Shown here piece by piece: positions 31,902 through 41,794 of a stretch of 44,085 bases of DNA. The DNA is taken from positions 1-44,085 of the forward strand of contig CANOHT010000025.1 in assembly GCA_947565865.1 (NCBI GenBank). Reading direction: 5' to 3'. The position numbers and the translations under genes were made by a program. This DNA comes from an uncultured Clostridia bacterium (GTDB lineage Bacteria; Bacillota; Clostridia; Christensenellales; Aristaeellaceae). Numbering within the stretch: position 1 is the stretch's first letter; each line of letters begins with the position of its first letter. Under the pieces are notes generated by a model that saw only the letters and a list, made by a program, of their open reading frames with translations, searched no databases and was not told the origin of the DNA.

Positions 31902-31973
31902 GAGCGCCGAAGGCGCCCAAACGGCTATGAGATGCGTTCCTGAACTTCTTTTTTGAAAGGAGTGTGACAAACG

Positions 31974-33347
31974 ATGAAACATGAAAAGGATTATGAAGGC
32001 AAGCGCGTGCTGGTGGTGGGCATGGCCCGCAGCGGCGTGGCGGCGGCGCAGCTGCTTGTGAAGCACGGCGCGAAGGTCGTGGTGAACGACAGCAAAACCG
32101 GCGAGGAGCTGGGCGAGGCGGTGGCCCCGCTGATGTCCCTGCCGGTGGAATGGGCCCTGGGCCGTCCGGCGGCGGACTGCCTGGATGGGATCGACGTGCT
32201 GGTCATCAGCCCGGGCATTCCCGATACGGCCCCCTTTGTGGAGGAGGCCCGCCGCCGGGGCGTCAGCGTGACCGGCGAGCTGGAACTGGCTTATCGGCTC
32301 AGCCCAGGGGAAATGGTGGCCGTCACCGGCACCAACGGCAAAACCACCACCGTATCGCTGCTGGGAGAAATCTTCCGCAATGCCGGGCGCGTAACCCATG
32401 TGGTGGGGAACATCGGCTACCCCTATTCCGCCGCGGGCCTCACCAGCCGTGCGGACGATATGCTGGTATGCGAGGTCAGCTCCTTCCAGATGGAGACGGC
32501 GGACGCCTTTCATCCCAGGGCGGCGGCGCTGCTCAACATCACGGAGGATCACCTCAACCGCCACGGAACCATGGAGGCCTACACCGCCATGAAGATGCGC
32601 GTCTTCCGCAGCCAGACGGCGGAGGATGTGGCGGTGTTCAACGCCGATGACCCGGCCCTTGCGCCCCTGATCGGGCAGGTCAAGGCCCAGGTTATGCTGT
32701 TCTCCCGCCAGAGGAAGGTGGCAAGCGGCGCCTATGTGGAGGACGGGCAGGTGATGCTTGCCTGGAAGGGCGCGGTGAAGCCCGTATGCCGGGTGGACGA
32801 GATCTATATCCCCGGCCCCCACAACCTGGAAAACGCCCTGGCCGCCGCCTGCGTGGCCGCCGCCATGGGCGTCCCGGCCCCGGTGATCCGCCATACCCTC
32901 AAGACCTTCCAGGGTGTGGAGCACCGCATTGAATTTGTGCGGGAGCTGGACGGCGTGCGGTACGTCAACGACAGCAAGGGCACCAACGTGGATTCCACCA
33001 TCAAGGCCATTCAGACCATGGATCGTCCCACCGCCATCATCCTGGGCGGATATGACAAGCACTGCGACTTCACCCCCATGGTGAAGGAAATGCTGCGCTC
33101 GCCCATGATCCGGGAGGCGATGCTCATCGGCGTGACGGCGGATCAAATCGAGAAAACCTGCCGGGAAAACGGCTATAACGCCGTTCACCGGGCGGAGAGC
33201 CTCTCCGACGCCGTGAACCAGTGCCGCGCCCTGGCCCGGGAGGGCTGGAACATTTTGCTGTCCCCGGCCTGCGCCTCCTTCGACATGTTTGCCGATTACG
33301 AGGAGCGAGGCCGCGTCTTCAAGGACATCGTCCGCGGCTTGAAATGA
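31974..33347 (+). CDS. murD: UDP-N-acetylmuramoyl-L-alanine-D-glutamate ligase
   Basis: MurD (457 residues) adds D-glutamate to UDP-MurNAc-L-Ala. The N-terminal UDP-binding Rossmann-like domain starts at KRVLVVGMARSGVAAAQLL. The ATP site is VAVTGTNGKTTTVSLLGEI near residues 116-134, followed by NIGYPYS and VSSFQMETAD. The third domain has HRIEFVRELDGVRYVNDSKG and the LGGYDKHCDF block. AAAGGAG lies 11 bases before the ATG. All expected Mur ligase motifs are present. Confidence 0.96.
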   Translation: MKHEKDYEGKRVLVVGMARSGVAAAQLLVKHGAKVVVNDSKTGEELGEAVAPLMSLPVEWALGRPAADCLDGIDVLVISPGIPDTAPFVEEARRRGVSVTGELELAYRLSPGEMVAVTGTNGKTTTVSLLGEIFRNAGRVTHVVGNIGYPYSAAGLTSRADDMLVCEVSSFQMETADAFHPRAAALLNITEDHLNRHGTMEAYTAMKMRVFRSQTAEDVAVFNADDPALAPLIGQVKAQVMLFSRQRKVASGAYVEDGQVMLAWKGAVKPVCRVDEIYIPGPHNLENALAAACVAAAMGVPAPVIRHTLKTFQGVEHRIEFVRELDGVRYVNDSKGTNVDSTIKAIQTMDRPTAIILGGYDKHCDFTPMVKEMLRSPMIREAMLIGVTADQIEKTCRENGYNAVHRAESLSDAVNQCRALAREGWNILLSPACASFDMFADYEERGRVFKDIVRGLK

Positions 33348-33400
33348 CCCCATCATGAACTGCGCTTTCCCTTTGCTCCCCCAGGGTGAAAGGAACGGCT

Positions 33401-34567
33401 ATGCTTCATCAGGCACAGACCAAGGCAAGCGCACCAAAGCAGACCCGCTTTTCCCTTCGGGGGAAGCTGAATCCCGTGGACGGCACGCTGATGGCGGTGT
33501 TCATCATGCTGCTGCTCGCGGGATTGCTGGTTCTTTTTTCCGCCTCCTACTATGTGGCCCAGGATTCCGGCGATCCCCTGCGGGAGGTGCGCCATCAGCT
33601 CATCGGCATCGCCCTGGGTGCAGGTGCCATGTTTGTGACCAGCCGGGTGCCCTACCGCTTCTGGCAGGATACCTGGGTGGTGGTGGCGGGCCTGGGCATC
33701 AGCGCGGTGCTGCTGGTGCTGGTGGTGATTCCCGGCGTGGGCGTGTACATCAACGGCTCCCGGCGCTGGCTGTCCATCGCGGGAATGAGCTTTCAGCCGT
33801 CGGAATTGGCCAAGTTCGCCATCGTGCTGTACATGGCCACCACCCTGACCTACCGGGGCAAGCGGATTCATTCCCTGTGGTTCGGCATTGTGCCGGTGCT
33901 GCTGGTGCCGGGGTTCTTCTTCCTGCTGATTCTCCAGCAGCCCAACCTGTCCACCGCCGGCAGCATCCTCATTGTGAGCCTGCTGATGATCCTGGTGGCC
34001 GGGGCGCGGTGGAAGCACCTTTTGCTGATGCTCGTGGGCGGCCTGGGGGTGGGCAGCTTTTATGCCTGGAGCGCCCCCTACCGCCGGGAACGCCTGCTGT
34101 CCTTCACCGACCCCTTTGCCAAGATGAGCGACGAGGGCTATCAGCTGGCCCAATCGCTCATTGCCTTCGGCTCGGGCGGGCTGTTCGGCATGGGCCTGGG
34201 CAAGGGGCGGCAGAAGTACGCCTACCTGCCCTACCCGGAGAGCGACTTCATTTTTGCCATCGTGGGGGAAGACTTCGGGCTGTGCGGCTGCCTGGTGGTG
34301 ATCGCGCTGTTCGTGGCCTTCATGCTGGCGGGGATGCGCATCGCCACAAGGTGCCGGGATAAATTCGGCGCGCTGCTGGCGGCGGGCATCACCTGCTCCA
34401 TTACCGTCCAGGCCTTCCTGAACATGGGCGTGGTCATCGGCATCCTGCCCACCACGGGATTGCCGCTGCCGTTCTTTTCCGCCGGCGGCACGTCCATTTC
34501 CATCACCATGGCGGCGGTGGGCATCCTGATGAACGTCTCCCGTACCGCCGGTAAAATGGAAACCTGA
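33401..34567 (+). CDS. ftsW: SEDS peptidoglycan polymerase FtsW
   Basis: FtsW (388 residues) is the multi-span SEDS glycosyltransferase that works with the class B transpeptidase at the septum. About ten hydrophobic segments are present. Diagnostic blocks are FSASYYVAQ, NGSRRWLSIAGMSFQPSELAK, the loop LLSFTDPFAKMSDEGYQLAQS with its conserved Asp, and GILPTTGLPLPFFSAGGTS. I chose ATG 33401, 6 bases after AAAGGA, over the GTG at 33386. The N-terminal 25 residues are cytoplasmic and basic. murG is normally next but is not here. Confidence 0.95.
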   Translation: MLHQAQTKASAPKQTRFSLRGKLNPVDGTLMAVFIMLLLAGLLVLFSASYYVAQDSGDPLREVRHQLIGIALGAGAMFVTSRVPYRFWQDTWVVVAGLGISAVLLVLVVIPGVGVYINGSRRWLSIAGMSFQPSELAKFAIVLYMATTLTYRGKRIHSLWFGIVPVLLVPGFFFLLILQQPNLSTAGSILIVSLLMILVAGARWKHLLLMLVGGLGVGSFYAWSAPYRRERLLSFTDPFAKMSDEGYQLAQSLIAFGSGGLFGMGLGKGRQKYAYLPYPESDFIFAIVGEDFGLCGCLVVIALFVAFMLAGMRIATRCRDKFGALLAAGITCSITVQAFLNMGVVIGILPTTGLPLPFFSAGGTSISITMAAVGILMNVSRTAGKMET

Positions 34568-34685
34568 CGCCTCGGCTCCGGTCCCCTTGGGGCGGGTTGC
34601 GCGAAGGTTGCCATCCATTTTGAAATTTTCTGCACCTCCTTCCCGCTGCGGCATACGTTGAAGCAGCGAAAACGGAGGTGGTTCC

Positions 34686-35942
34686 ATGGAGGCTTTCATC
34701 GTGGAGGGCGGCTATCGCCTGGAAGGCTCGCTGCGGGTTGACAGCGCGAAGAACGCGGTGCTGCCGCTGATGGCGGCGTCGGTGCTCACGCCGGAGGAGG
34801 TCACCCTGACCGACGTGCCGGACATTGCCGACAGGCACAGCATGGCGGAGATCCTCAGCATTCTCGGCGCGAAGGTGACGCCGACGGGGCGGGGGCTGAC
34901 CATCTCCTCCGGTGGGCTACATAATTGGGAAATGCCGGATCGGCTGTCAAAGCGCATCCGCTCCTCCATTTTCCTGCTGGGGCCGATTCTCAGCCGCTTC
35001 CGCCGGGCCACGGTGACGTATCCCGGGGGCTGCGAGATCGGCCTGCGCCCCATCGACCTGCACCTCAACGGCCTGAAGTGCCTGGGTGTGCGCATCCATG
35101 AGGAGGGCGGGCTGATTCACTGCGACGGCACGCGGATGCACGCGGGGGAGATTCACTTTGACTACCCCAGCGTGGGCGCGACGGAGAATGTGATGATGGC
35201 CGCCGCCCTGCTGCCCGGGGAGACGGTGATCCACAACGCTGCCCGGGAGCCGGAGATTGTCGATCTTCAGCAGATGATGAACCGCATGGGCGCGAAGGTT
35301 CGCGGCGCCGGCGGGCAGACCATCTGCGTGGAGGGCGTCAAGGCCCTGCACGGCGTGACGTGGAAGCCCATGCCCGACCGCATTGTGGCGGGGACGCTGC
35401 TGGCGGCGGCGGCCATCACCGGGGGCGAGATCGAGCTGACGGACGCGCCGGTTTCCGACATGGTGGCGGTGAACGCCAAGCTGCGGGAGATGGGCTGCGT
35501 CCTTCACGAGGAGCCTCACCGGCTGACGCTGACCGCGCCCCGGCGGCTCACGGCCTTCGCCCAGCTGCAGACCCAGCCGCATCCTGGCTTCCCCACGGAT
35601 ATGCAGGTGCAGATGCTGGCGCTGCTGTGCGCGTCGGAGGGCACGGGCGTCGTGGTGGAAAACGTGTTTGAGAACAGGTTCACCCACGCGGGGGATTTGA
35701 ACCGCATGGGCGCCCATATCCTGTGCAGCGGAAGAACCGCTGTGGTGCGGGGCGTGGAGACCCTCTACGGCGCCCGGGTGACGGCCCGGGATCTTCGCGG
35801 CGGCGCGGCCCTGGTGCTGGCGGGCCTCAGGGCCCAGGGGGTGACCCAGGTGGATCGGGCCGACCTGATCGACCGGGGCTACGACCACTTGGAAAAGCAG
35901 CTCTGCGCCCTGGGCGGCAAGGTGACCCGCATCGAGGCGTAA
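34686..35942 (+). CDS. murA: UDP-N-acetylglucosamine 1-carboxyvinyltransferase
   Basis: MurA (418 residues) transfers enolpyruvate from phosphoenolpyruvate to UDP-GlcNAc, the first committed step of wall synthesis. The start FIVEGGYRLEGSLRVDSAKNAVLPL carries the Lys-Asn pair near 20. The catalytic cysteine is in YPGGCEIGLRPIDLH near residue 117, so the enzyme has the fosfomycin-sensitive Cys form. DAPVSDMVAV and FPTDMQVQMLAL are typical. GGAGG lies 7 bases before the ATG. Gram-positive genomes often have two murA genes, so another copy may exist elsewhere. Confidence 0.95.
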   Translation: MEAFIVEGGYRLEGSLRVDSAKNAVLPLMAASVLTPEEVTLTDVPDIADRHSMAEILSILGAKVTPTGRGLTISSGGLHNWEMPDRLSKRIRSSIFLLGPILSRFRRATVTYPGGCEIGLRPIDLHLNGLKCLGVRIHEEGGLIHCDGTRMHAGEIHFDYPSVGATENVMMAAALLPGETVIHNAAREPEIVDLQQMMNRMGAKVRGAGGQTICVEGVKALHGVTWKPMPDRIVAGTLLAAAAITGGEIELTDAPVSDMVAVNAKLREMGCVLHEEPHRLTLTAPRRLTAFAQLQTQPHPGFPTDMQVQMLALLCASEGTGVVVENVFENRFTHAGDLNRMGAHILCSGRTAVVRGVETLYGARVTARDLRGGAALVLAGLRAQGVTQVDRADLIDRGYDHLEKQLCALGGKVTRIEA

Positions 35943-35982
35943 CGAATCAGCGGTATTTTGTGAAAGGAGAGGAAAGACGGCC

Positions 35983-37203
35983 ATGCAGCCCAATCAACAG
36001 CAGCCCTATGAGTCCTGGCGGCCGGGAGGCCCTGCCTTTCCTCCCGGTCAGGCCAGCGGCCCCATCCGCCGCCCTGTGGAGGATGGCACCCGGGCGCAGC
36101 AGCCCCTGGGCAGCGCGCGCCCCGGCAGCGGCGTTCCCTACCGCAAGCGCCATACGGAGCCCATGGGGCCCGTGCCGCGCCAGGGGACTGCGGGCCCCGG
36201 GGGCTTGACCGGCCCGCAGCCCGGTTGGCAGGCGACGGACCCCGGCCATCAGCCGTGGCAGGGCGAAATGCCGATTCAGCCGACGTGGCAGCCGGAGCTT
36301 CCGCCCTATCAGGCGCCGCCTCCCGATCCCTTTGGGGAGCCGGGGGAGGCGCCGGAGCTTCGCGCCGTTCGCTCGGACAACCTCTACGACCTTGACCGAA
36401 CCTTCTGGCACCGCCTGGACGATCTCCAGCTGCGCCAGCAGGCGGAGAACGCAGGCAAGCCCCGGGTTCGCAACGGTGGCCATACCATCCGTTGGATGGT
36501 GCTGATCGTGGCGGTGCTGACGGTGGCGGCCTTTGTGGTGTACGGCCAGGTCTTCCAGGCCAGGAGCATCACCGTCCAGGGCAACAGCATCGTCCCGGAC
36601 GAGGAGGTGCTGCGCCTGGCGGGGCTTGCCCAGGGCGTCAACACCCTGTCGCTTAACGAGAGCGCCATTGAGCGGGGCATCGAGAGCAATCACTACCTGA
36701 GCTTTGTGTGCGTCAACGTTCAATTGCCGGACAAGCTGACCATCCAGGTGCGGGAGCGTGTGCCGGCGGCGGTCATCAAATATTGCGGCATTCTTTATGT
36801 GCTGGACAGCCGGGGCATGGTGCTGGCGGAGTCCATGGATACGGACATGGAGCATCCCGGTCTGGTGGCGGTGGAAGGCTTCGACATCCGCCTGTGCGAG
36901 GTGGGGCGCACCCTGACCGTGGTCAGCGCCGCCAGAATGGGCGTGTACACCTCCATTTTGATGGAATTGAAGGTTATGGGCGCGCTGGATCAAATGCGGG
37001 AATTGGATTTGGCCGATATGGACAACCTATACCTCGTATCCACCGATGGATACGCTGTTCGCCTGGGCGACAGCCAGGGGCTTCACGCCAAGCTGCGCTC
37101 CATGCTCCTGACCCTGGACAAGCTCCGTCAGGAGGGCTACGGCCCGGGCACGGTGGACGTCAGCGCCCCGGTGAATCCCTCCTACATTCCCGAAAACCTG
37201 TGA
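35983..37203 (+). CDS. divIB: Cell division protein DivIB/FtsQ
   Basis: DivIB (406 residues) is the bitopic protein of the FtsL-DivIC-DivIB septal complex. A single span lies at about 171-188 (WMVLIVAVLTVAAFVVYG). It is followed by the POTRA domain (ARSITVQGNSIVPDEEVLRL, near 193-265) and a beta domain with VRERVPAAVIKYCGILYVLD. The cytoplasmic part is unusual: 170 residues, of which the first 126 are rich in Pro, Gln and Gly and look disordered. AAAGGAGAGG precedes the ATG. The mraZ transcript probably runs to this gene; ftsA has its own promoter. Confidence 0.92.
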   Translation: MQPNQQQPYESWRPGGPAFPPGQASGPIRRPVEDGTRAQQPLGSARPGSGVPYRKRHTEPMGPVPRQGTAGPGGLTGPQPGWQATDPGHQPWQGEMPIQPTWQPELPPYQAPPPDPFGEPGEAPELRAVRSDNLYDLDRTFWHRLDDLQLRQQAENAGKPRVRNGGHTIRWMVLIVAVLTVAAFVVYGQVFQARSITVQGNSIVPDEEVLRLAGLAQGVNTLSLNESAIERGIESNHYLSFVCVNVQLPDKLTIQVRERVPAAVIKYCGILYVLDSRGMVLAESMDTDMEHPGLVAVEGFDIRLCEVGRTLTVVSAARMGVYTSILMELKVMGALDQMRELDLADMDNLYLVSTDGYAVRLGDSQGLHAKLRSMLLTLDKLRQEGYGPGTVDVSAPVNPSYIPENL

Positions 37204-37261
37204 GGGAGACGTAAAAACTGCCGAAAAATTGCGTTTCCCGCGCATGAAGGCTGGAAAGCAC

Positions 37262-37290
37262 TTGCAATCGGACGGAAAAACAGGTATAAT
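37262..37290 (+). promoter_or_regulatory. Promoter of ftsA-ftsZ
   Basis: TTGCAA (37262-37267) and a perfect TATAAT (37285-37290) are separated by 17 bases. It lies in the 264-base gap after divIB and gives a leader of about 170 bases. Confidence 0.85.
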
Positions 37291-37315
37291 CAAAATTGGT
37301 ATATTGGATGGTGAA

Positions 37316-37471
37316 ATGGCAGTTCCTTGCCATCAGCCCGGCGGGCGGAGGACGAGGCAGGCCATGCCAGACGCGGCGGCCCCGGATGACGGGGAGGCTG
37401 AAGGCGAAAATGTCCTGCGGATGGCCCGGCGGCGGGTGGCCCGGGAAACAGGGGGTATGAAAAACCTATGA
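37316..37471 (+). CDS. Possible leader ORF coupled to ftsA
   Basis: A frame of 51 codons begins with ATG 37316, preceded by GGATGGTGAA, inside the ftsA-ftsZ leader. Its stop TGA overlaps the ftsA start as ATGA. The peptide is rich in Arg, Ala and Gly and resembles nothing I know. The only purine-rich sequence before ftsA is AGGGGG, about 12 bases away, so translation of this frame could help start ftsA by coupling. It may equally be a chance open frame. Confidence 0.3.
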   Translation: MAVPCHQPGGRRTRQAMPDAAAPDDGEAEGENVLRMARRRVARETGGMKNL

Positions 37472-38664
37472 AGACCACGGTTGCGGCTATCGACTTTGGT
37501 ACGAGCAAGATCGTTACCTTGGTCGCCGAAAACAGCGGTAGCCAGCGCTGTGACATTGTTGGCGCGGGTATTGCGATGTACGACGGCTATCTGGAGGAGG
37601 GGTGGAACAACCCCGGCGAATTGGAAGAGAAGATTCGCCTCTCCCTGAGCGAGGCGGAGAAGCAGAGCCATCGCAAGCTGCGGGAGATCAACGTGGGTGT
37701 GCCCGGCGCCTTTACCCGGGTATACGCCACCGAGGCCCGTGTGCCGCTCAAGGGCACGGATCCCAAGGTCAGTGCGGCGGATGTCAAGGCCATCTTCCGC
37801 AAGGCTACGGAGAGCCTGGGCAGCATTCCCGGCATTGTGGTGCATTCCAGCCCCGCGTGGTTCATGGTGGATGACGGCCGCAAGACCCTGGAGCCTGTGG
37901 GCATGAAGGGCCGGGAGCTGAGCGCGCTGATTTCCTTTGTGGTGGCGAATCAGTTCTTTGTGGACGAGATCACCAATCGTCTGGCCGACATTGGCGTAAC
38001 GGCCAGCGGCTTCTTTTCCACCCCTGCGGGCGAGGCGATGCTTTATCTGCCGGAGGAGGATCGCGACCGCACGGCGGTGCTCATTGACATCGGCTATCTG
38101 AACACCGAGGTCATGGCGGTGGAGGGCGACGCGCTGACCTTCCACAAGACCATTGAGATTGGCGGCGGCAACATCGCGGCGGATCTGTCGATGGGGCTGG
38201 ACATCTCCCTCAAGGACGCCGAGGAGAAGATCAAGCGGCAGTATGTCTACGGCATTGCCACGCAGAATGAAACCTATGATCTTCCCGCGGTGGGGGAGCA
38301 GAAATCCCGTTCCTTTACCCGCGACGAGGTGACGGAGATCATCACCGCCCGGGTGGACGAGATTGCTGAGGAGATTCAGCAGGCGCTGGATGACAGCGGC
38401 ATTAAGCTGGGCAACTGGTCCAACATTTACCTCACGGGCGGCGGGCTTTCCTTCAACCGGGGCGGTAAGGATTACCTATCCAACAAGCTGGGCCGTCCCG
38501 TTCGGGATACGCCCAAGCGCACCACCAAGATGAACAGCCATGCCTTTTCCAGTACGCTGGGGCTGATGGATTTGATTATTGACACCATCGAGCAGCAGCG
38601 GCAGCCCTCGGCGGGCGTGGGCGGCGCGGTGAAGGATTTCTTCCGCAGCCTGCTGGGCGGCTGA
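37468..38664 (+). CDS. ftsA: Cell division protein FtsA
   Basis: FtsA (398 residues) is the actin-like protein that ties FtsZ filaments to the membrane. The first phosphate loop is AAIDFGTSKIVTLVAE, the second VLIDIGYLNTEVMAVEG with GGGNIAADL. YLTGGGLSFNRGG is the adenosine motif. The C-terminal 14 residues (GGAVKDFFRSLLGG) form the expected amphipathic membrane-binding helix. Its start overlaps the end of the small leader frame. ftsZ follows 70 bases downstream. The family is firm; some clostridial members are annotated as cell division FtsA domain proteins. Confidence 0.93.
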   Translation: MKTTVAAIDFGTSKIVTLVAENSGSQRCDIVGAGIAMYDGYLEEGWNNPGELEEKIRLSLSEAEKQSHRKLREINVGVPGAFTRVYATEARVPLKGTDPKVSAADVKAIFRKATESLGSIPGIVVHSSPAWFMVDDGRKTLEPVGMKGRELSALISFVVANQFFVDEITNRLADIGVTASGFFSTPAGEAMLYLPEEDRDRTAVLIDIGYLNTEVMAVEGDALTFHKTIEIGGGNIAADLSMGLDISLKDAEEKIKRQYVYGIATQNETYDLPAVGEQKSRSFTRDEVTEIITARVDEIAEEIQQALDDSGIKLGNWSNIYLTGGGLSFNRGGKDYLSNKLGRPVRDTPKRTTKMNSHAFSSTLGLMDLIIDTIEQQRQPSAGVGGAVKDFFRSLLGG

Positions 38665-38734
38665 CGGCCGCGGGCGCCATCATCATGAAATGACCAAGGA
38701 CGATACGCTGTCCATAATGTCAGGAGGATGCAAA

Positions 38735-40183
<1,449 letters not shown>

Positions 40184-40190
40184 ACGCTTA

Positions 40191-40220
40191 GGGGAAAGCA
40201 TGGGATGCTTTCCCTTTTTT
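40191..40220 (+). terminator. Terminator of ftsA-ftsZ
   Basis: A perfect 10-bp stem GGGAAAGCAT / ATGCTTTCCC (40192-40201, 40205-40214) with a GGG loop is followed by six T residues. Confidence 0.95.
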
Positions 40221-40261
40221 GATGCGTCATATGGATGATACGGTTTGGGAAAGGAAATATG

Positions 40262-40894
40262 ATGATGAAGCGCTTGACACTGTTTGTACTGGCCTTCTGT
40301 CTGGCTGTGCTGCCCGCCCTGGCGGAGGACGTGGCAGGTTCGCTGGCTGACCGTGCCGCAGCCCTGGCGCGTCGGCTGGATGTGCTGGCGGACAGTGAGG
40401 ATTATCTCACCATGATGGGCGGCGCCCAGACGCTGATCGACCGCGTGAAGGTCTGGGGGGAGGGCGATCATGCTGCCCCGCGCCTGACCCTGAAGGCGGC
40501 ATGGTCGGGGGAAACGGATCTGCTCTCCTGGCTGATGGGGGAGATGGAGGATTTCACACTGTCCGACGAGGTACGCACTGAGCTGTCCCGCCGTCTGCCC
40601 ATGGGCCTGGCCAGTATGCTCAACGCCATGGAGGGCACGGAAGCCCTGGCGGCGGCATCCCTGTGCACGGCCAGCACCGTCTTTGCCTGTGAGGCTGAGG
40701 GCGCAGGGCTTTACCTGTTCCTCTACGATGCGGGTGCGCCCGTGCTGGTCACCTGGTACGGCTCGGAGGGCGCGGTCTTCATGCAGGGGGCCTTCCTGGC
40801 CAATGCGGCCGTGGCGGACTGGGCCTCCCAGGAGGATGCCATGGCCTGGCTGAATGAAACGGGCCTGCCGCTGAGCGTGACGGCGATGGACTGA
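40262..40894 (+). CDS. Secreted protein of unknown function
   Basis: I do not recognise a family. The protein has about 210 residues with a clear signal peptide (KRLTLFVLAFCLAVLPALA, cut before EDV). The mature part is alpha-helical-looking at first (SLADRAAALARRLDVLADSEDYLTMM split by charged residues) and later contains aromatic beta-like stretches (GLYLFLYDAGAPVLVTWYG). There are two cysteines. Three adjacent ATGs (40259, 40262, 40265) are possible starts; AAGGA lies 6 bases before the second. It follows the ftsZ terminator and seems monocistronic. Confidence 0.75.
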   Translation: MMKRLTLFVLAFCLAVLPALAEDVAGSLADRAAALARRLDVLADSEDYLTMMGGAQTLIDRVKVWGEGDHAAPRLTLKAAWSGETDLLSWLMGEMEDFTLSDEVRTELSRRLPMGLASMLNAMEGTEALAAASLCTASTVFACEAEGAGLYLFLYDAGAPVLVTWYGSEGAVFMQGAFLANAAVADWASQEDAMAWLNETGLPLSVTAMD

Positions 40895-40991
40895 AATCGG
40901 TTTCAGCCATAAGACGGCGGAGCCCGCGTCGGCGTCAGGCCTGACTATGCCGCGAAAGAGGAAGCCCCTATGGGGCGGCGGAGGATGGCAG

Positions 40992-41246
40992 ATGGATCAA
41001 AAGCTGTTGGGGAAGTGCGGGTTTTACTGCGGCTGCTGTCCAACCTATCGTAAAGGCGGCTGCAAGGGCTGCGTGGATGCTCATCAGACGGGGGATTGCT
41101 ATACCCGTGACTGTGTGATGGAACAAGCGCTGGCCTGCTGCGGGGCATGCGAGCGTTTCCCCTGCGATACCATCATGACCCGCCCGCATTCAACGGTGCT
41201 GGATCCCGCCTGGCTGCGCTGGAAAAAGGAAAGCGATGTGAATTGA
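40992..41246 (+). CDS. DUF3795-type cysteine-rich protein
   Basis: This small protein (84 residues) begins LGKCGFYCGCCPTYRKGGCKGC, the cysteine pattern of the DUF3795 family. Further cysteines occur in GDCYTRDCVM and ACCGACERFPC. The cysteines probably bind zinc or an iron-sulfur cluster; no function is established for the family. The ATG at 40992 follows GGAGG by 7 bases; the frame is open from 40947 but without a better start. It precedes the convergent isc operon. Confidence 0.82.
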   Translation: MDQKLLGKCGFYCGCCPTYRKGGCKGCVDAHQTGDCYTRDCVMEQALACCGACERFPCDTIMTRPHSTVLDPAWLRWKKESDVN

Positions 41247-41317
41247 AGCGGCAGCCGCGTGAGCGCCTGAACGCAGCGCCCCTGTGTTGGCGGCTTAGCG
41301 CGGCGAAACCAATCAAG

Positions 41318-41358
41318 AAGCCCTCCCGCTGCGTCGGTTGAGATCAGCGGGAGGGCTT
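41318..41358 (-). terminator. Hairpin terminator region of the isc operon
   Basis: A perfect 14-bp inverted repeat AAGCCCTCCCGCTG / CAGCGGGAGGGCTT (41318-41331, 41345-41358) lies between the convergent DUF3795 and iscU genes. Reading leftwards it is followed by CTTGATT rather than a clean T run, so termination may be inefficient. The strong stem and position still favour a terminator. Confidence 0.65.
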
Positions 41359-41404
41359 GCGTATGCAGCTGTGATGCGCTTCAGATGCGCCGCCTCGTCA
41401 GGGC

Positions 41405-41779
41405 TTACGCTTCCTGATGCTTCTTGCGGTAGTCTTCCACCGCCGCGTGGATGGCCTGCTCCGCCAGCATGGAGCAGTGCATTTTGACCGGGGGCAGGCC
41501 GTCCAGGGCTTCCGCGACGGCCTTGTTGGTCAGCTGAAGCGCCTCCTCGATGGTCTTGCCCTTGACCAGCTCCGTCGCCATGGAGCTGGTCGCGATGGCC
41601 GCGCCGCAGCCGAAGGTCTTGAACTTCACATCCACGATGATGCCGTTTTCCACCTGGATGTCCATCTTCATGATGTCGCCGCACTTGGCGTTGCCTACGG
41701 TTCCGGTGCCGCTGGGGTTTTCGATTTCGCCCACGTTGCGGGGGTTGGAGAAGTGATCCATCACTTTTTCGCTATACAT
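41405..41779 (-). CDS. iscU: Iron-sulfur cluster scaffold protein (IscU/NifU-like)
   Basis: This scaffold (124 residues) receives sulfur from IscS and assembles Fe-S clusters for transfer to target proteins. The ligand residues are Cys33 and Asp35 (AKCGD), Cys58 (FGCGAA) and His101-Cys102 (KMHCSMLAEQAI). The N-terminus YSEKVMDHFSNPRNVGE is typical of the NifU-like group paired with NifS-like desulfurases in Clostridia. It is the last gene of the leftward iscR-iscS-iscU operon, 15 bases after iscS, with AAAAGGAGG before its ATG. Confidence 0.95.
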   Translation of the reverse strand: MYSEKVMDHFSNPRNVGEIENPSGTGTVGNAKCGDIMKMDIQVENGIIVDVKFKTFGCGAAIATSSMATELVKGKTIEEALQLTNKAVAEALDGLPPVKMHCSMLAEQAIHAAVEDYRKKHQEA

Positions 41780-41794
41780 GGCTTGAGCCTCCTT

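Noticed and set aside
30888..33356. An 822-codon open frame on the minus strand opposite mraY and murD
   Set aside because: It spans two clearly real genes and the gap between them in the opposite direction, with the same shadow composition. It is not a gene.
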